Shown here piece after piece: positions 1 through 10,293 of a stretch of 60,031 nt of DNA (positions are counted from its first letter, which is position 1; every line of letters begins with the position of its first letter). The position numbers were made by a program, and so were the translations under genes. The stretch comes from Lysobacter sp. Root690. Its GTDB lineage: Bacteria > Pseudomonadota > Gammaproteobacteria > Xanthomonadales > Xanthomonadaceae. The notes beneath the pieces are model-generated. The model saw nothing but the letters and a program-made list of their open reading frames with translations, did not search any database and was not told the DNA's origin. The stretch lies in NCBI RefSeq assembly GCF_001427785.1, contig NZ_LMHM01000011.1, positions 13,050 through 73,080 of the forward strand, given 5' to 3'.

Positions 1-461
1 CGCCGTCGCGCGTGGGTTACCGCGGCTCCTTCCGCGGCCAATGCGGGTGCGCCGGACGCTCGTCGAATAGGCGGGTTCGCGCGAACGGGTTCGGCTGCGC
101 CGCGTACGCGCCGACGATGCGGCACGCATGCCGGCATTCGCGCGCGAGCACGACCGAACGCAATGGAAAACGCAGCGGGCGCCGTGCACGCCGAAGCGAG
201 GCTATCGGTGTTATCGGGGCTATCGCCGATCGCGGCACGGGCGCGGACACGCCAACCATCGACAAACGCATCGCCTGGACGCGAATCGCTGCCGAGCAAC
301 CTGCCGATCCATTCCGTGGCGGACATCCTTGCGTCCTTGACGGCGGCGCCCGATACGGGCGCGACGACTGAGTCGAACCCTAGCCCGGTCGACGCGCGGG
401 AACCGCGTCAGTTGTCACAGCCCGGCGCATGCGTCGCCGCGGCGGCGCAAACGCGGTGTGT
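1..461. other. no supported gene
   Basis: The open frames in this GC-rich stretch overlap each other in several frames on both strands. Their arginine/alanine-rich translations are typical of random high-GC sequence, and none has a convincing start or family motif. It could be an intergenic region or contain the decayed end of a gene outside the window. I see no tRNA, terminator or repeat here. Confidence 0.5.
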
Positions 462-1118
462 TCAAGCGTTCAGCGTTTCGACCTGCCCGTCGGCAAACAC
501 CACGAGCATCTTGCTGAATTCGCTGGAAACGCCTAGCTGCGAATAGACGTGACGGTACGTCGCGATCCACGCGGGGTCCCGTTCATCGGCGATCACGAGC
601 CAGCGCTCGCCGCCGAAAGATTCGGTCGGATGCTTAACGGCCGCCGCGCCGATGTAGTTGAGCAAGGCCGCGGCCAGATCGAAAAGCACCCGCGGATCGG
701 TGTCGGGGTTGTGCACGAAACCGATCACTTTCGACGCCGGCCTCGCGCCGCCCCTAGCGAACCGGACCCGGGTCTGATTGCCGCAGATGGTCTCGCCGAT
801 CTCGACCTGCACGGGTCCCCGTCGGAGACATTCGCTGATGTTGGATTCCAGCTCTTCTGCGGTCTTCGACGGCAGGCGAATCGGCGCGGTGACAGCGAGC
901 ATCACCACCTGCCCATCGGCGACTTGCGGCGAAAGCGCGGCCTGCAAACGCGAGATCAAACGCAACGCGACCTTGTCGAAGCGCAGACGGGGCACAGCAT
1001 CGTCGCCGTGTCCCGCGACCACAGGTTCGATCACCGCGACATCGATGGCGATGCGTTTTGCGTCAAGCCTCAGATAGCCATCGGGCGACGTCGCCGTCGC
1101 CCCGCTCCCGGATCGCAC
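462..1118 (-). CDS. hypothetical protein, about 218 aa, possibly truncated at its 5' end by a frameshift
   Basis: I do not recognise a family. The protein is soluble-looking, with no signal peptide or membrane segment, and has mixed alpha/beta composition. It has a single plausible secondary-structure-rich body (for example the stretch VALRLISRLQAALSPQV near residue 50) and four or fewer cysteines. The open frame begins at a GTG with no clear ribosome binding site. Another frame immediately upstream has a good AGAGGTG site and an ATG at 1176 (see the small ORF 1063-1176). The true gene may therefore start at 1176 and be split by a one-base frameshift near 1090. It lies directly downstream of guaA on the same strand, 84 bases away, and could be cotranscribed with it. 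The function is unknown. Confidence 0.6.
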   Translation of the reverse strand: MRSGSGATATSPDGYLRLDAKRIAIDVAVIEPVVAGHGDDAVPRLRFDKVALRLISRLQAALSPQVADGQVVMLAVTAPIRLPSKTAEELESNISECLRRGPVQVEIGETICGNQTRVRFARGGARPASKVIGFVHNPDTDPRVLFDLAAALLNYIGAAAVKHPTESFGGERWLVIADERDPAWIATYRHVYSQLGVSSEFSKMLVVFADGQVETLNA

Positions 1119-1176
1119 CGAAGTATTCGGCGACCTGCTCGATCGCCGCCGTCTCGCGCTTGCCCGACCCGGACAT
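1063..1176 (-). CDS. 37-codon ORF, probable N-terminal part of the frameshifted hypothetical gene
   Basis: An ATG at 1176 is preceded at normal spacing by AGAGGTG. It opens a 37-residue frame containing a plausible amphipathic helix (ETAAIEQVAEYFGAIRERG). It ends in TGA at 1063-1065, inside the next hypothetical ORF, in a different frame and with 56 bases of overlap. Joining the two frames near 1085-1100 would give one continuous protein of about 235 residues. A genuine small overlapping gene is the alternative. The ribosome binding site favours real initiation here. Confidence 0.35.
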   Translation of the reverse strand: MSGSGKRETAAIEQVAEYFGAIRERGDGDVARWLSEA

Positions 1177-1202
1177 ACGCCGCACCTCTCAAAGGGCCGA
1201 AC

Positions 1203-2771
<1,569 letters not shown>

Positions 2772-2774
2772 TGG

Positions 2775-2877
2775 GGCCGGGATTCGGGAATGGGGATTCG
2801 GGATTCGTAAAAGCGGAACGCTGGGGATGGGAAACGAATCGGCTTACCGAATCTCGAATCCCAAATCCCTAATCCCG
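2775..2877. repeat. ATTCGGG-heptad inverted repeat between guaB and guaA
   Basis: The left arm (2775-2808) holds several copies of the heptad GGGATTC; the right arm (2848-2877) holds the complementary GAATCCC units in inverted order. The roughly 40-base loop contains unrelated sequence. The transcript could fold into an imperfect hairpin between guaB and guaA. The same heptads recur at about 14.3/14.7, 20.3-20.4 and 23.7 kb. Confidence 0.85.
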
Positions 2878-2887
2878 CGCGCCGGCA

Positions 2888-4791
<1,904 letters not shown>

Positions 4792-5670
4792 TTAACCCCG
4801 ATCCCCCGCCTCCGCCGCCTCCAACGTGTTCTGCATCAACGTCGCCACCGTCATCGGCCCCACCCCACCCGGGACCGGGGTGATCCAGCTGGCGCGCTGG
4901 GCGGCGGCGTCGAAACCGATGTCGCCGACCAGGCGGCCGTCGTCCAGGCGGTTGATGCCCACGTCGATCACCACCGCGCCGTGCTTGACCCATTCGCCCG
5001 GGATCAGGCTCGGGCGGCCGGCGGCGACCACCAGGATGTCGGCGCCGCGCACCGAGGCCTCCAGCACCTCAGGCGGGGTGAATTTGTGGCAGCTGGTGAC
5101 GGTGCAGCCGGCGATCAGCAGTTCCAGCGCCATCGGCCGGCCGACGTGGTTGCTGACCCCGACCACGGTCGCGCTCTGCCCGCGCACCGGCCGGTCGGTG
5201 TAGCCCAGCAAGGTGGTGATGCCGCGCGGCGTGCACGGACGCAGGCCGAACTGGCGCAGCACCAAATGACCGACGTTCTCGGGATGGAAGCCGTCGACGT
5301 CCTTCTTCGGGTCAATGCGGTGGATCAGCGCGGTGGCGTCGCGGCGGTCGGGCAGCGGCAGCTGCACCAGGATGCCGTGGACCTCGGGGTCGGCGTTGAG
5401 CCGGTCGATCAGCGCCAGCAGTTGCTCGTCGCCGGTATCGGCCGGCAGGTCGTAGTCGATCGCGCGGATGCCGACCTTCTGCGCGGCGCGGCGCTTGTTG
5501 CGCACGTACACGCTGGAGGCCGGATCGTTGCCGACCAGCACCACCGCCAGACCGGGCCGCGACAGGCCGGCGGCGACGCGCGCGTCGACCTGGGCCTTGA
5601 GGTTGTCGAGCAGGTCCTCGGCGATGCGCTTGCCGTCGAGGATGCGGGCCGGGTGCGAAGAAGGCGTCAT
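4792..5670 (-). CDS. folD: bifunctional methylenetetrahydrofolate dehydrogenase / methenyltetrahydrofolate cyclohydrolase
   Basis: Interconverts 5,10-methylene-, 5,10-methenyl- and 10-formyl-tetrahydrofolate using NADP+, supplying formyl groups for purine synthesis; cytosolic dimer. It is 292 residues, the usual length. The active-site pair Tyr55/Lys59 is in [11 protein letters not shown], the substrate motif VQLPLP follows near residue 103, and the NADP-binding loop is [13 protein letters not shown]. The C-terminal signature [15 protein letters not shown] is intact. The loop reads GVSN where many homologues have GRSN, a change on the cofactor side that may be neutral. It is transcribed in the same direction as guaBA but separated by the palindrome cluster. 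The start is placed just before the conserved ILDGK segment. Confidence 0.97.
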   Translation of the reverse strand: MTPSSHPARILDGKRIAEDLLDNLKAQVDARVAAGLSRPGLAVVLVGNDPASSVYVRNKRRAAQKVGIRAIDYDLPADTGDEQLLALIDRLNADPEVHGILVQLPLPDRRDATALIHRIDPKKDVDGFHPENVGHLVLRQFGLRPCTPRGITTLLGYTDRPVRGQSATVVGVSNHVGRPMALELLIAGCTVTSCHKFTPPEVLEASVRGADILVVAAGRPSLIPGEWVKHGAVVIDVGINRLDDGRLVGDIGFDAAAQRASWITPVPGGVGPMTVATLMQNTLEAAEAGDRG

Positions 5671-5827
5671 GCGGGGTCGTCGGCGCTGCGCTAGAGTCGG
5701 GGCCGCGCATTATCCCCCATTCTTTCGCGCGAATTCCGTCACTGCGCCGCCGAATCGGCGCCGGCCGGCGTCGCTCGCGGCCGCCGCGCCGCCATCCCGT
5801 CCCTCCAGCTCCGAACGAGACACCGCC

Positions 5828-6163
5828 ATGAGCCATCCCGCCCCGCCCGTCGATTCCGCGCCGCAGGACCACGAAACCATCGCGATCCAGGCCGCCGCGT
5901 TCCGCCGCCTGCTCGCTCACCTCATGCACGAGCGCAGCGACGTGCAGAACATCGACCTGATGATCCTGGCCGGCTTCTGCCGCAACTGCCTGGGCGACTG
6001 GTACCGCGAGGCGGCGCAGGCGCGCGGCATCGATATGAGCAAGGACGAGGCGCGCGAAGCGATCTACGGCATGCCGTTCGCGCAATGGAAGGCGCAGTTC
6101 CAGCGCGAGGCGACGCCGGAGCAGGTGGCGGCGTTCGAGGCGGCGCAGAAACAACACGGCTGA
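5828..6163 (+). CDS. DUF1244 family protein
   Basis: Small cytosolic protein of 111 residues, dominated by the family signature HERSDVQNIDLMILAGFCRNCLGDWY at about residues 37-62, followed by YGMPFAQWKAQFQ. The family is common in Proteobacteria; its biochemical function is not established. The ATG at 5828 is chosen because translation upstream is low-complexity and the signature then falls at its usual distance. The last 98 bases are tandemly duplicated immediately downstream (6166-6265), which leaves a non-translated second copy of the C-terminus. It is divergent from folD, so the 157 bases between them should hold both promoters. Confidence 0.9.
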   Translation: MSHPAPPVDSAPQDHETIAIQAAAFRRLLAHLMHERSDVQNIDLMILAGFCRNCLGDWYREAAQARGIDMSKDEAREAIYGMPFAQWKAQFQREATPEQVAAFEAAQKQHG

Positions 6164-6265
6164 GCACGGCATGCCGTTCGCGCAATGGAAGGCGCAGTTC
6201 CAGCGCGAGGCGACGCCGGAGCAGCTGGCGGCGTTCGAGGCGGCGCAGAAACAACACGGCTGAGC
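6066..6265 (+). repeat. 100-bp tandem direct duplication of the DUF1244 gene 3' end
   Basis: Bases 6066-6165 (the last 32 codons, stop and two bases) are repeated head-to-tail as 6166-6265. The only difference I see is G6125 to C6225, which would change a Val codon to Leu. The period of 100 is not a multiple of three, and the second copy lies after the stop codon, so it is not translated as part of the gene. The near-perfect identity indicates a recent duplication. Confidence 0.95.
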
Positions 6266-6281
6266 GACGTGGGTATCTCCT

Positions 6282-6378
6282 TGTAGGAGCGGCGCGAGCC
6301 GCGACCGCGACATCGCGGCTACGACGAAACCGACGCCGTGGTTGCGATGTCGCGGTCGCGGCTTACGCCGCTCCTACA
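6282..6378. repeat. TGTAGGAGCGGCG inverted repeat
   Basis: The 35-base left arm 6282-6316 begins TGTAGGAGCGGCGCGAGCC. It is matched by the inverted arm 6344-6378, which ends GGCTTACGCCGCTCCTACA. The arms differ at only a couple of positions and enclose a 27-base loop. It sits between the convergent DUF1244 and DUF2272 genes and could act as a bidirectional terminator. This family is widely scattered in Xanthomonadaceae genomes (from memory). Confidence 0.9.
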
Positions 6379-6401
6379 GGGGGCGATCGAAGAGACGCGC
6401 G

Positions 6402-7445
6402 TCAGTTCTGCTCCGGCCGAATCCCAGGCGTATTCGGATTCGGACAACGCGGCACGCCCGAACCCACCACGCACTGCACGCAGCAACCCGACGGCTGCAA
6501 CGACGCCGGCGCGGCCTGCGGGGCGAACAACGGCGTCGGCGGCGCGAGCTGGGCCAAGGCGGATTCGGACTTGAGCTTGAGCAGCACCGCCCAGTCGAGC
6601 TTGCTCATGTCGCAGGCCGAAGCGGTGTCGGGCGAACACTCGACCTGGGTTTCGCTGCGCAGCGGCAGCGGCCAGAACTGGCCGTTGCGGTTGACCGCCA
6701 TCAGCCGCATGGTCGCGCCCTGCTGGACGTTGCCGCCGATCAGATAGGCCTTGCCGTCGTTGCCCGGATTGACCGCGACGACCACGTCGCAATGCATGTT
6801 GAGCGAACCGTTGGCGGCGTCGAGCGCGGCGCTCAGGCCCTGGAAGCCGTAGACCCGATTGCTCGAACGCACCGCGCACAGCAGATCGCCGGGCGAAGCG
6901 GTCGCGCTGGCCGGATCGAGGAACTGGAACGGACTTTGATCGGCGCTGCGATACGCGTCGCGCACATAGTCGTAATGACTCGCCGACGGCCGGAACCCGG
7001 GCACCGACGCTTTCATCATCACGTAGGAAATGAACGCCGCCGACCACGGGTTGTCGATCAGGAAGGCGCGGCAGGCCACCGCCGAATAGCCGCTGCCGTA
7101 GGGATCGAAGCATTGCTCGGCGCCGGCGAAACCGCTCATGCGCTGCAGCAGGCCGGTGTCGCGCCAATAGCTGGCGGTGCGACGCCAGGTTTCGGTGGCG
7201 CCGTCCTGCAGGCGCGAGGTCTCCGCTTCGCTGACCACCGCGCTGGCGAGCCGGCCCTGGGTGTCGATAAAGGGCCGGAACCACAGCAGGTTCTCGGTGC
7301 AGGCCGCCGCCGCGATGCGGGTGGCCGCGTCCGCGGCCGCGCCCTGGTCGCGCAATGTGGGACAGGCGTCGGCGGCGAGCGCGGGCCGCAGCGGCCACAA
7401 CGTTGCCGACAGACTCAGCAAAACCAACAAAGCGCAGCGGTACAT
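6402..7445 (-). CDS. exported DUF2272-domain protein
   Basis: 347 residues from the ATG at 7445, which starts a classic Sec signal peptide (MYRCALLVLLSLSATLW, cleavage after ALAA near residue 24). The open frame continues upstream but that translation is non-coding in style. The mature part carries features I associate with DUF2272: a WRRTASYWRDTGLL segment, an AAFISYVMMKASVPGF segment followed by a conserved SHYDYVRDA, and several cysteines that may form disulfides. The C-terminus has a Cys-rich CCVQCVVG stretch and a proline-rich tail. The likely location is periplasmic or extracellular. A role in cell-wall hydrolysis has been guessed for the family but is unproven. Confidence 0.8.
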   Translation of the reverse strand: MYRCALLVLLSLSATLWPLRPALAADACPTLRDQGAAADAATRIAAAACTENLLWFRPFIDTQGRLASAVVSEAETSRLQDGATETWRRTASYWRDTGLLQRMSGFAGAEQCFDPYGSGYSAVACRAFLIDNPWSAAFISYVMMKASVPGFRPSASHYDYVRDAYRSADQSPFQFLDPASATASPGDLLCAVRSSNRVYGFQGLSAALDAANGSLNMHCDVVVAVNPGNDGKAYLIGGNVQQGATMRLMAVNRNGQFWPLPLRSETQVECSPDTASACDMSKLDWAVLLKLKSESALAQLAPPTPLFAPQAAPASLQPSGCCVQCVVGSGVPRCPNPNTPGIRPEQN

Positions 7446-7682
7446 CGGCGATCTCCGGGTGGCGATGCGGCCGCGATGCTGGGCGGCCGCAGGGTTTCTC
7501 GGCACGACCCCAATGAGCCCGCCTGTTTCCAGCCTAGTCATCTTCCGTGCAAACAGTGTGATCGCGCCAGCGCTGGCGAGACAGCACCGTCGCGGGTTAT
7601 CGTCGCAACAACGCACTGCGGCACACGGTTTGTGCGACCGCAGTCGGCGCTCCCCCGCCCCGCAAGGAAGGCTCTCGCATCG

Positions 7683-8480
7683 ATGGCTCGCAACCCCCGT
7701 CTGCTCCAATCCGTCACCGTGCTCGCCGGCGTCGCCGCGGCCGGTTATCTCAGCATCTGCGGCTGGCTGTACTTCAAGCAGCGCGAGCTGATGTATTTCC
7801 CGCAGAACACCCGTCTTGGCTCGGACATGACCGATTACACGGTCGATCGCGGCGACGTGGTGCTGCGCGGCTGGCGGCTCAACGCGGGCCGCGAAAAGGC
7901 CCTGATCTATTTCGGCGGTAACGCCGAACGCATCGAGAACATGCGCGAGTCGCTGGCGCAATGGTTCCCCGATCGCACCATCTACCTGGTGTCCTACCGC
8001 GGCTTCGGCGCCAGCGAGGGCCAGCCCGAGGAAGCCAAGCTGTTCGCCGACGCATTGGCGATGTTCGATCAGGTCGCGCGCGAACATCCCAAGCAACCCA
8101 TCGCGGTGATCGGCCGCAGCCTCGGCAGCGGCGTCGCCAGTTATGTCGCCGGCCAGCGCCCGGTCGAGCGCCTGGCGTTGGTGACGCCGTTTGACAGCCT
8201 CAGCGAAACCGCGCAAGCGCATTACAACTGGCTGCCGACGCGCTGGCTGGTCCGCGACCGCTACGACTCCGTCGCGCATCTGCGCGGTTATTTCGGCCCG
8301 ATCCTGGTCGTGCGCGCGAGCGCCGACGACGTGATCCCGCCGGCCAACACCCAGCGTCTGATCCACTCGTTGCAAACGCGTCCGCACGGATTGGACGTGA
8401 TCCAGTTGAACGGCGCCGATCATCACAACATCGGCCAGTACCCGCAGTACGGTCAGGCTTTGAGGGATTTCATCCACTGA
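7683..8480 (+). CDS. membrane-anchored alpha/beta hydrolase (BEM46/ABHD13-like)
   Basis: 265 residues starting at an ATG with AAGGAAGG upstream. An N-terminal membrane anchor (about residues 9-27) is followed by one alpha/beta-hydrolase domain. The nucleophile is Ser146 in GRSLGSG, the acid is probably Asp215 or Asp216 (ASADDVIPP), and the catalytic His is at 247 or 248 (GADHHNI). The oxyanion region FGGNAERIEN matches the BEM46-like group of uncharacterised serine hydrolases. The substrate is unknown; a lipid or ester is likely from the family. A Rid-family gene follows after 21 bases in the same direction, so the two are probably cotranscribed. The domain probably faces the periplasm, given the short cytoplasmic N-terminus. 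Confidence 0.88.
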   Translation: MARNPRLLQSVTVLAGVAAAGYLSICGWLYFKQRELMYFPQNTRLGSDMTDYTVDRGDVVLRGWRLNAGREKALIYFGGNAERIENMRESLAQWFPDRTIYLVSYRGFGASEGQPEEAKLFADALAMFDQVAREHPKQPIAVIGRSLGSGVASYVAGQRPVERLALVTPFDSLSETAQAHYNWLPTRWLVRDRYDSVAHLRGYFGPILVVRASADDVIPPANTQRLIHSLQTRPHGLDVIQLNGADHHNIGQYPQYGQALRDFIH

Positions 8481-8501
8481 TCCATCAACCCGAGGTGCGA
8501 C

Positions 8502-8870
8502 ATGGAACGCCAAGTGATCCATCCCACCGAAGTGTCTTACTCGCAGGCGCACCAGATCACCGGTTTCAAGCGCCTGTTGTTCATCAGCGGCCAGTTGCCG
8601 CAATGCGATGCCTGCATCCTGCCCAAGGATTTCGACGGCCAATGCCGCCGCGCCTGGGCCAACGTCGAACGCCAGCTCGAAGCGGCCGGGATGGATTTCA
8701 GCAACCTGGTCAAGGTCACCACTTTTTTGACCGACCGACGCATGCGCAAGCGCAATTACGAAATCCGCCATGAAGTGCTGGGCGAGCATTCGCCGGCGCT
8801 GACGGTGGTGATCGCCGAGTTGTACGAGGAAGGCTGGATGGTGGAGATCGAGGCGATCGCGGCGGACTGA
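8502..8870 (+). CDS. Rid (YjgF/YER057c/UK114) family protein lacking the deaminase arginine
   Basis: 122 residues with the trimeric Rid fold: FISGQLP near residue 26, WANVERQLEAAGMDFSNLVKVTTFL in the middle, and the C-terminal VEIEAIA. RidA enzymes hydrolyse reactive enamines/imines such as 2-aminoacrylate using an arginine in a PxRS motif. Here the corresponding segment reads SPALTVV, without arginine. The protein therefore belongs to one of the Rid subgroups without proven deaminase activity. The start is preceded by CGAGGTG. It is probably in an operon with the hydrolase upstream. A 23-bp perfect inverted repeat follows the stop codon. Confidence 0.9.
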   Translation: MERQVIHPTEVSYSQAHQITGFKRLLFISGQLPQCDACILPKDFDGQCRRAWANVERQLEAAGMDFSNLVKVTTFLTDRRMRKRNYEIRHEVLGEHSPALTVVIAELYEEGWMVEIEAIAAD

Positions 8871-8892
8871 GGGAGCTAGAGGAACGAGTTCA

Positions 8893-8958
8893 GAGGAGTG
8901 AGGAGTGAGTAAGAGCCGGAGCGCGGCGAACGATGCTCTTACTCACTCCTCACTCCTC
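8893..8958. terminator. 23-bp perfect inverted repeat between convergent genes
   Basis: Left arm 8893-8915 (GAGGAGTGAGGAGTGAGTAA and three more bases) and right arm 8936-8958 are exact complements with a 20-base loop. The site lies between the convergent Rid and moeB genes, so the hairpin would form in both transcripts and could end or stabilise either one. There is no T-tract. The unit contains internal GAGTGAG repeats, and a degenerate relative occurs at 34.57 kb. Confidence 0.75.
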
Positions 8959-8969
8959 TCCACTCACTA

Positions 8970-10106
8970 TTAACTCGAAGCGCAGAACGCTTGGTAGTCG
9001 ATGTAACCCGGAAACGCGCGATCGGCCGCGCACACCGGGCAATCGGGATCGGGCCGCAGGCGGGTTTCGCGGAAGCGCATCGCCAATGCGTCGAAGTGAA
9101 GCAGGCGTCCGGCCAGCGATTCGCCCAGGCCGAGGATCAGCTTGACCACTTCGGTCGCCTGGATCAGCCCGACCACGCCCGGCAGCACGCCGAGTACGCC
9201 GGCCTCGGCGCAGTTGGGCGCGGCCTCCGGCGGCGGCGGTTCCGGAAACAGGCAGCGGTAGCACGGGCATTGGCCGCGATGGCGGCCGGCATCGAACACG
9301 CTGACTTGGCCTTCGAAACGGTGGATCGCGCCGTACACCAGTGGCTTGGCCAGTTTCACGCAGGCGTCGTTGAGCAGATAGCGCACCGGGAAATTGTCGG
9401 CGCCGTCGAACACCACGTCGGCGTCGCCGATCAGGCGCTCGACGTTGTCGGAACTGATCCGCTCGGCGAAGGTTTCCACCCGCACGCGCGGGTTGAGCGC
9501 GTTCAACGCGATCCGCGCCGATTCGACCTTGGACACGCCGATCCGGCCCTCGGTGTGCAGGATCTGCCGTTGCAGATTGCTGCGATCGACCACGTCGTCG
9601 TCGGCCAGCACCAGGGTGCCGATCCCGGCCGCGGCCAGATAGAACGCGGCCGGCGAACCCAGCCCGCCCGCGCCGACCATCGCCACGCGCGCGGCCTGCA
9701 GCTTGCGCTGGCCGGCTTCGCCGACTTCGGGCAGACGCAGGTGGCGCGAATAGCGGTCGTAGAAGTCGCGTTGTTCGTCGGACTGCTCCAGCACCGCCAG
9801 CGGCAGGCCGTCGGCGATCCAGCGCGCGGTGCCGCCTTCGACCGAGGCGACCCGGGCGTAACCGGCATCGAGCAAGGCCTGCGCGGCGCGCAGCGAACGC
9901 GCGCCGGATTGGCAGATCAGCACGATGGCGGCGTCGCGGTCGGGCAGATGCGCTTGCGGGTCGGCTTCCAGCGCGTCCTTGACGATGCCCAGCGCGTGCT
10001 CGGCCTGGCCGGCGGCGCGTTCGTGCGGCTCGCGCACGTCGATCAGGATCGCGCCGGCCTGCTGGCGCGCGCGCGCTTGCGCGGGGGAAAGGTGTTCGAT
10101 GCTCAT
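8970..10106 (-). CDS. moeB: MoeB/ThiF-type adenylyltransferase with N-terminal rhodanese domain
   Basis: 378 residues from the ATG at 10106. Residues 1-105 form a rhodanese domain with Cys65 in the active loop CQSGAR. Residues 118-370 form an E1-like domain with the nucleotide loop GAGGLG (145-150), DDDVVDRSNLQRQ, and zinc-binding pairs CPCYRC and CPVC. MoeB adenylates the C-terminal glycine of MoaD so that it can be thiocarboxylated for molybdopterin synthesis; the rhodanese domain can supply the sulfur. Rhodanese fusions are usually placed at the C-terminus, as in MOCS3/UBA4, so this reversed order is a variation. The moeA and mobA genes upstream support the molybdenum-cofactor role. A ThiF role in thiamine synthesis is the alternative. 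Confidence 0.9.
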   Translation of the reverse strand: MSIEHLSPAQARARQQAGAILIDVREPHERAAGQAEHALGIVKDALEADPQAHLPDRDAAIVLICQSGARSLRAAQALLDAGYARVASVEGGTARWIADGLPLAVLEQSDEQRDFYDRYSRHLRLPEVGEAGQRKLQAARVAMVGAGGLGSPAAFYLAAAGIGTLVLADDDVVDRSNLQRQILHTEGRIGVSKVESARIALNALNPRVRVETFAERISSDNVERLIGDADVVFDGADNFPVRYLLNDACVKLAKPLVYGAIHRFEGQVSVFDAGRHRGQCPCYRCLFPEPPPPEAAPNCAEAGVLGVLPGVVGLIQATEVVKLILGLGESLAGRLLHFDALAMRFRETRLRPDPDCPVCAADRAFPGYIDYQAFCASS

Positions 10107-10170
10107 GGATGGATTATCGCCGGTTGCGGTGGGGCCGGCGGGCGTGGGATGCGACGGACTGTTGCGCCTG

Positions 10171-10279
10171 CCCTCACCCAACCCTCTCCCGCGAGCGGGA
10201 GAGGGCTTTAGACACGCGAAGCTATCTAAAGCTCTCTAAAGCCCCTCTCCCGCCTGCGGGAGAGGGGTTGGGGTGAGGG
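10171..10279. repeat. paired CCCTCTCCCGC hairpins between moeA and moeB
   Basis: Two hairpins, CCCTCTCCCGC-GA-GCGGGAGAGGG (about 10181-10205) and CCCCTCTCCCGC-CT-GCGGGAGAGGGG (about 10243-10267), are enclosed by inverted CCCTCACCC / GGGTGAGGG ends. Short direct repeats (CTATCTAAAGCTCTCTAAAG) lie between them. The element is an inverted repeat about 109 bases long. In the moeA transcript each hairpin could act as an attenuator or terminator before moeB. Confidence 0.85.
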
Positions 10280-10293
10280 CCGGCAAGCAATTT

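Noticed and set aside
1-461. Gene at the left edge (frames at 12-371 and 163-546)
   Set aside because: Arg/Ala-rich translations in three overlapping frames, no start signal or homology visible.
7446-8789. Upstream extension of the DUF2272 frame to 795 residues
   Set aside because: The extension overlaps two well-supported plus-strand genes and lies before a clear signal peptide at 7445.
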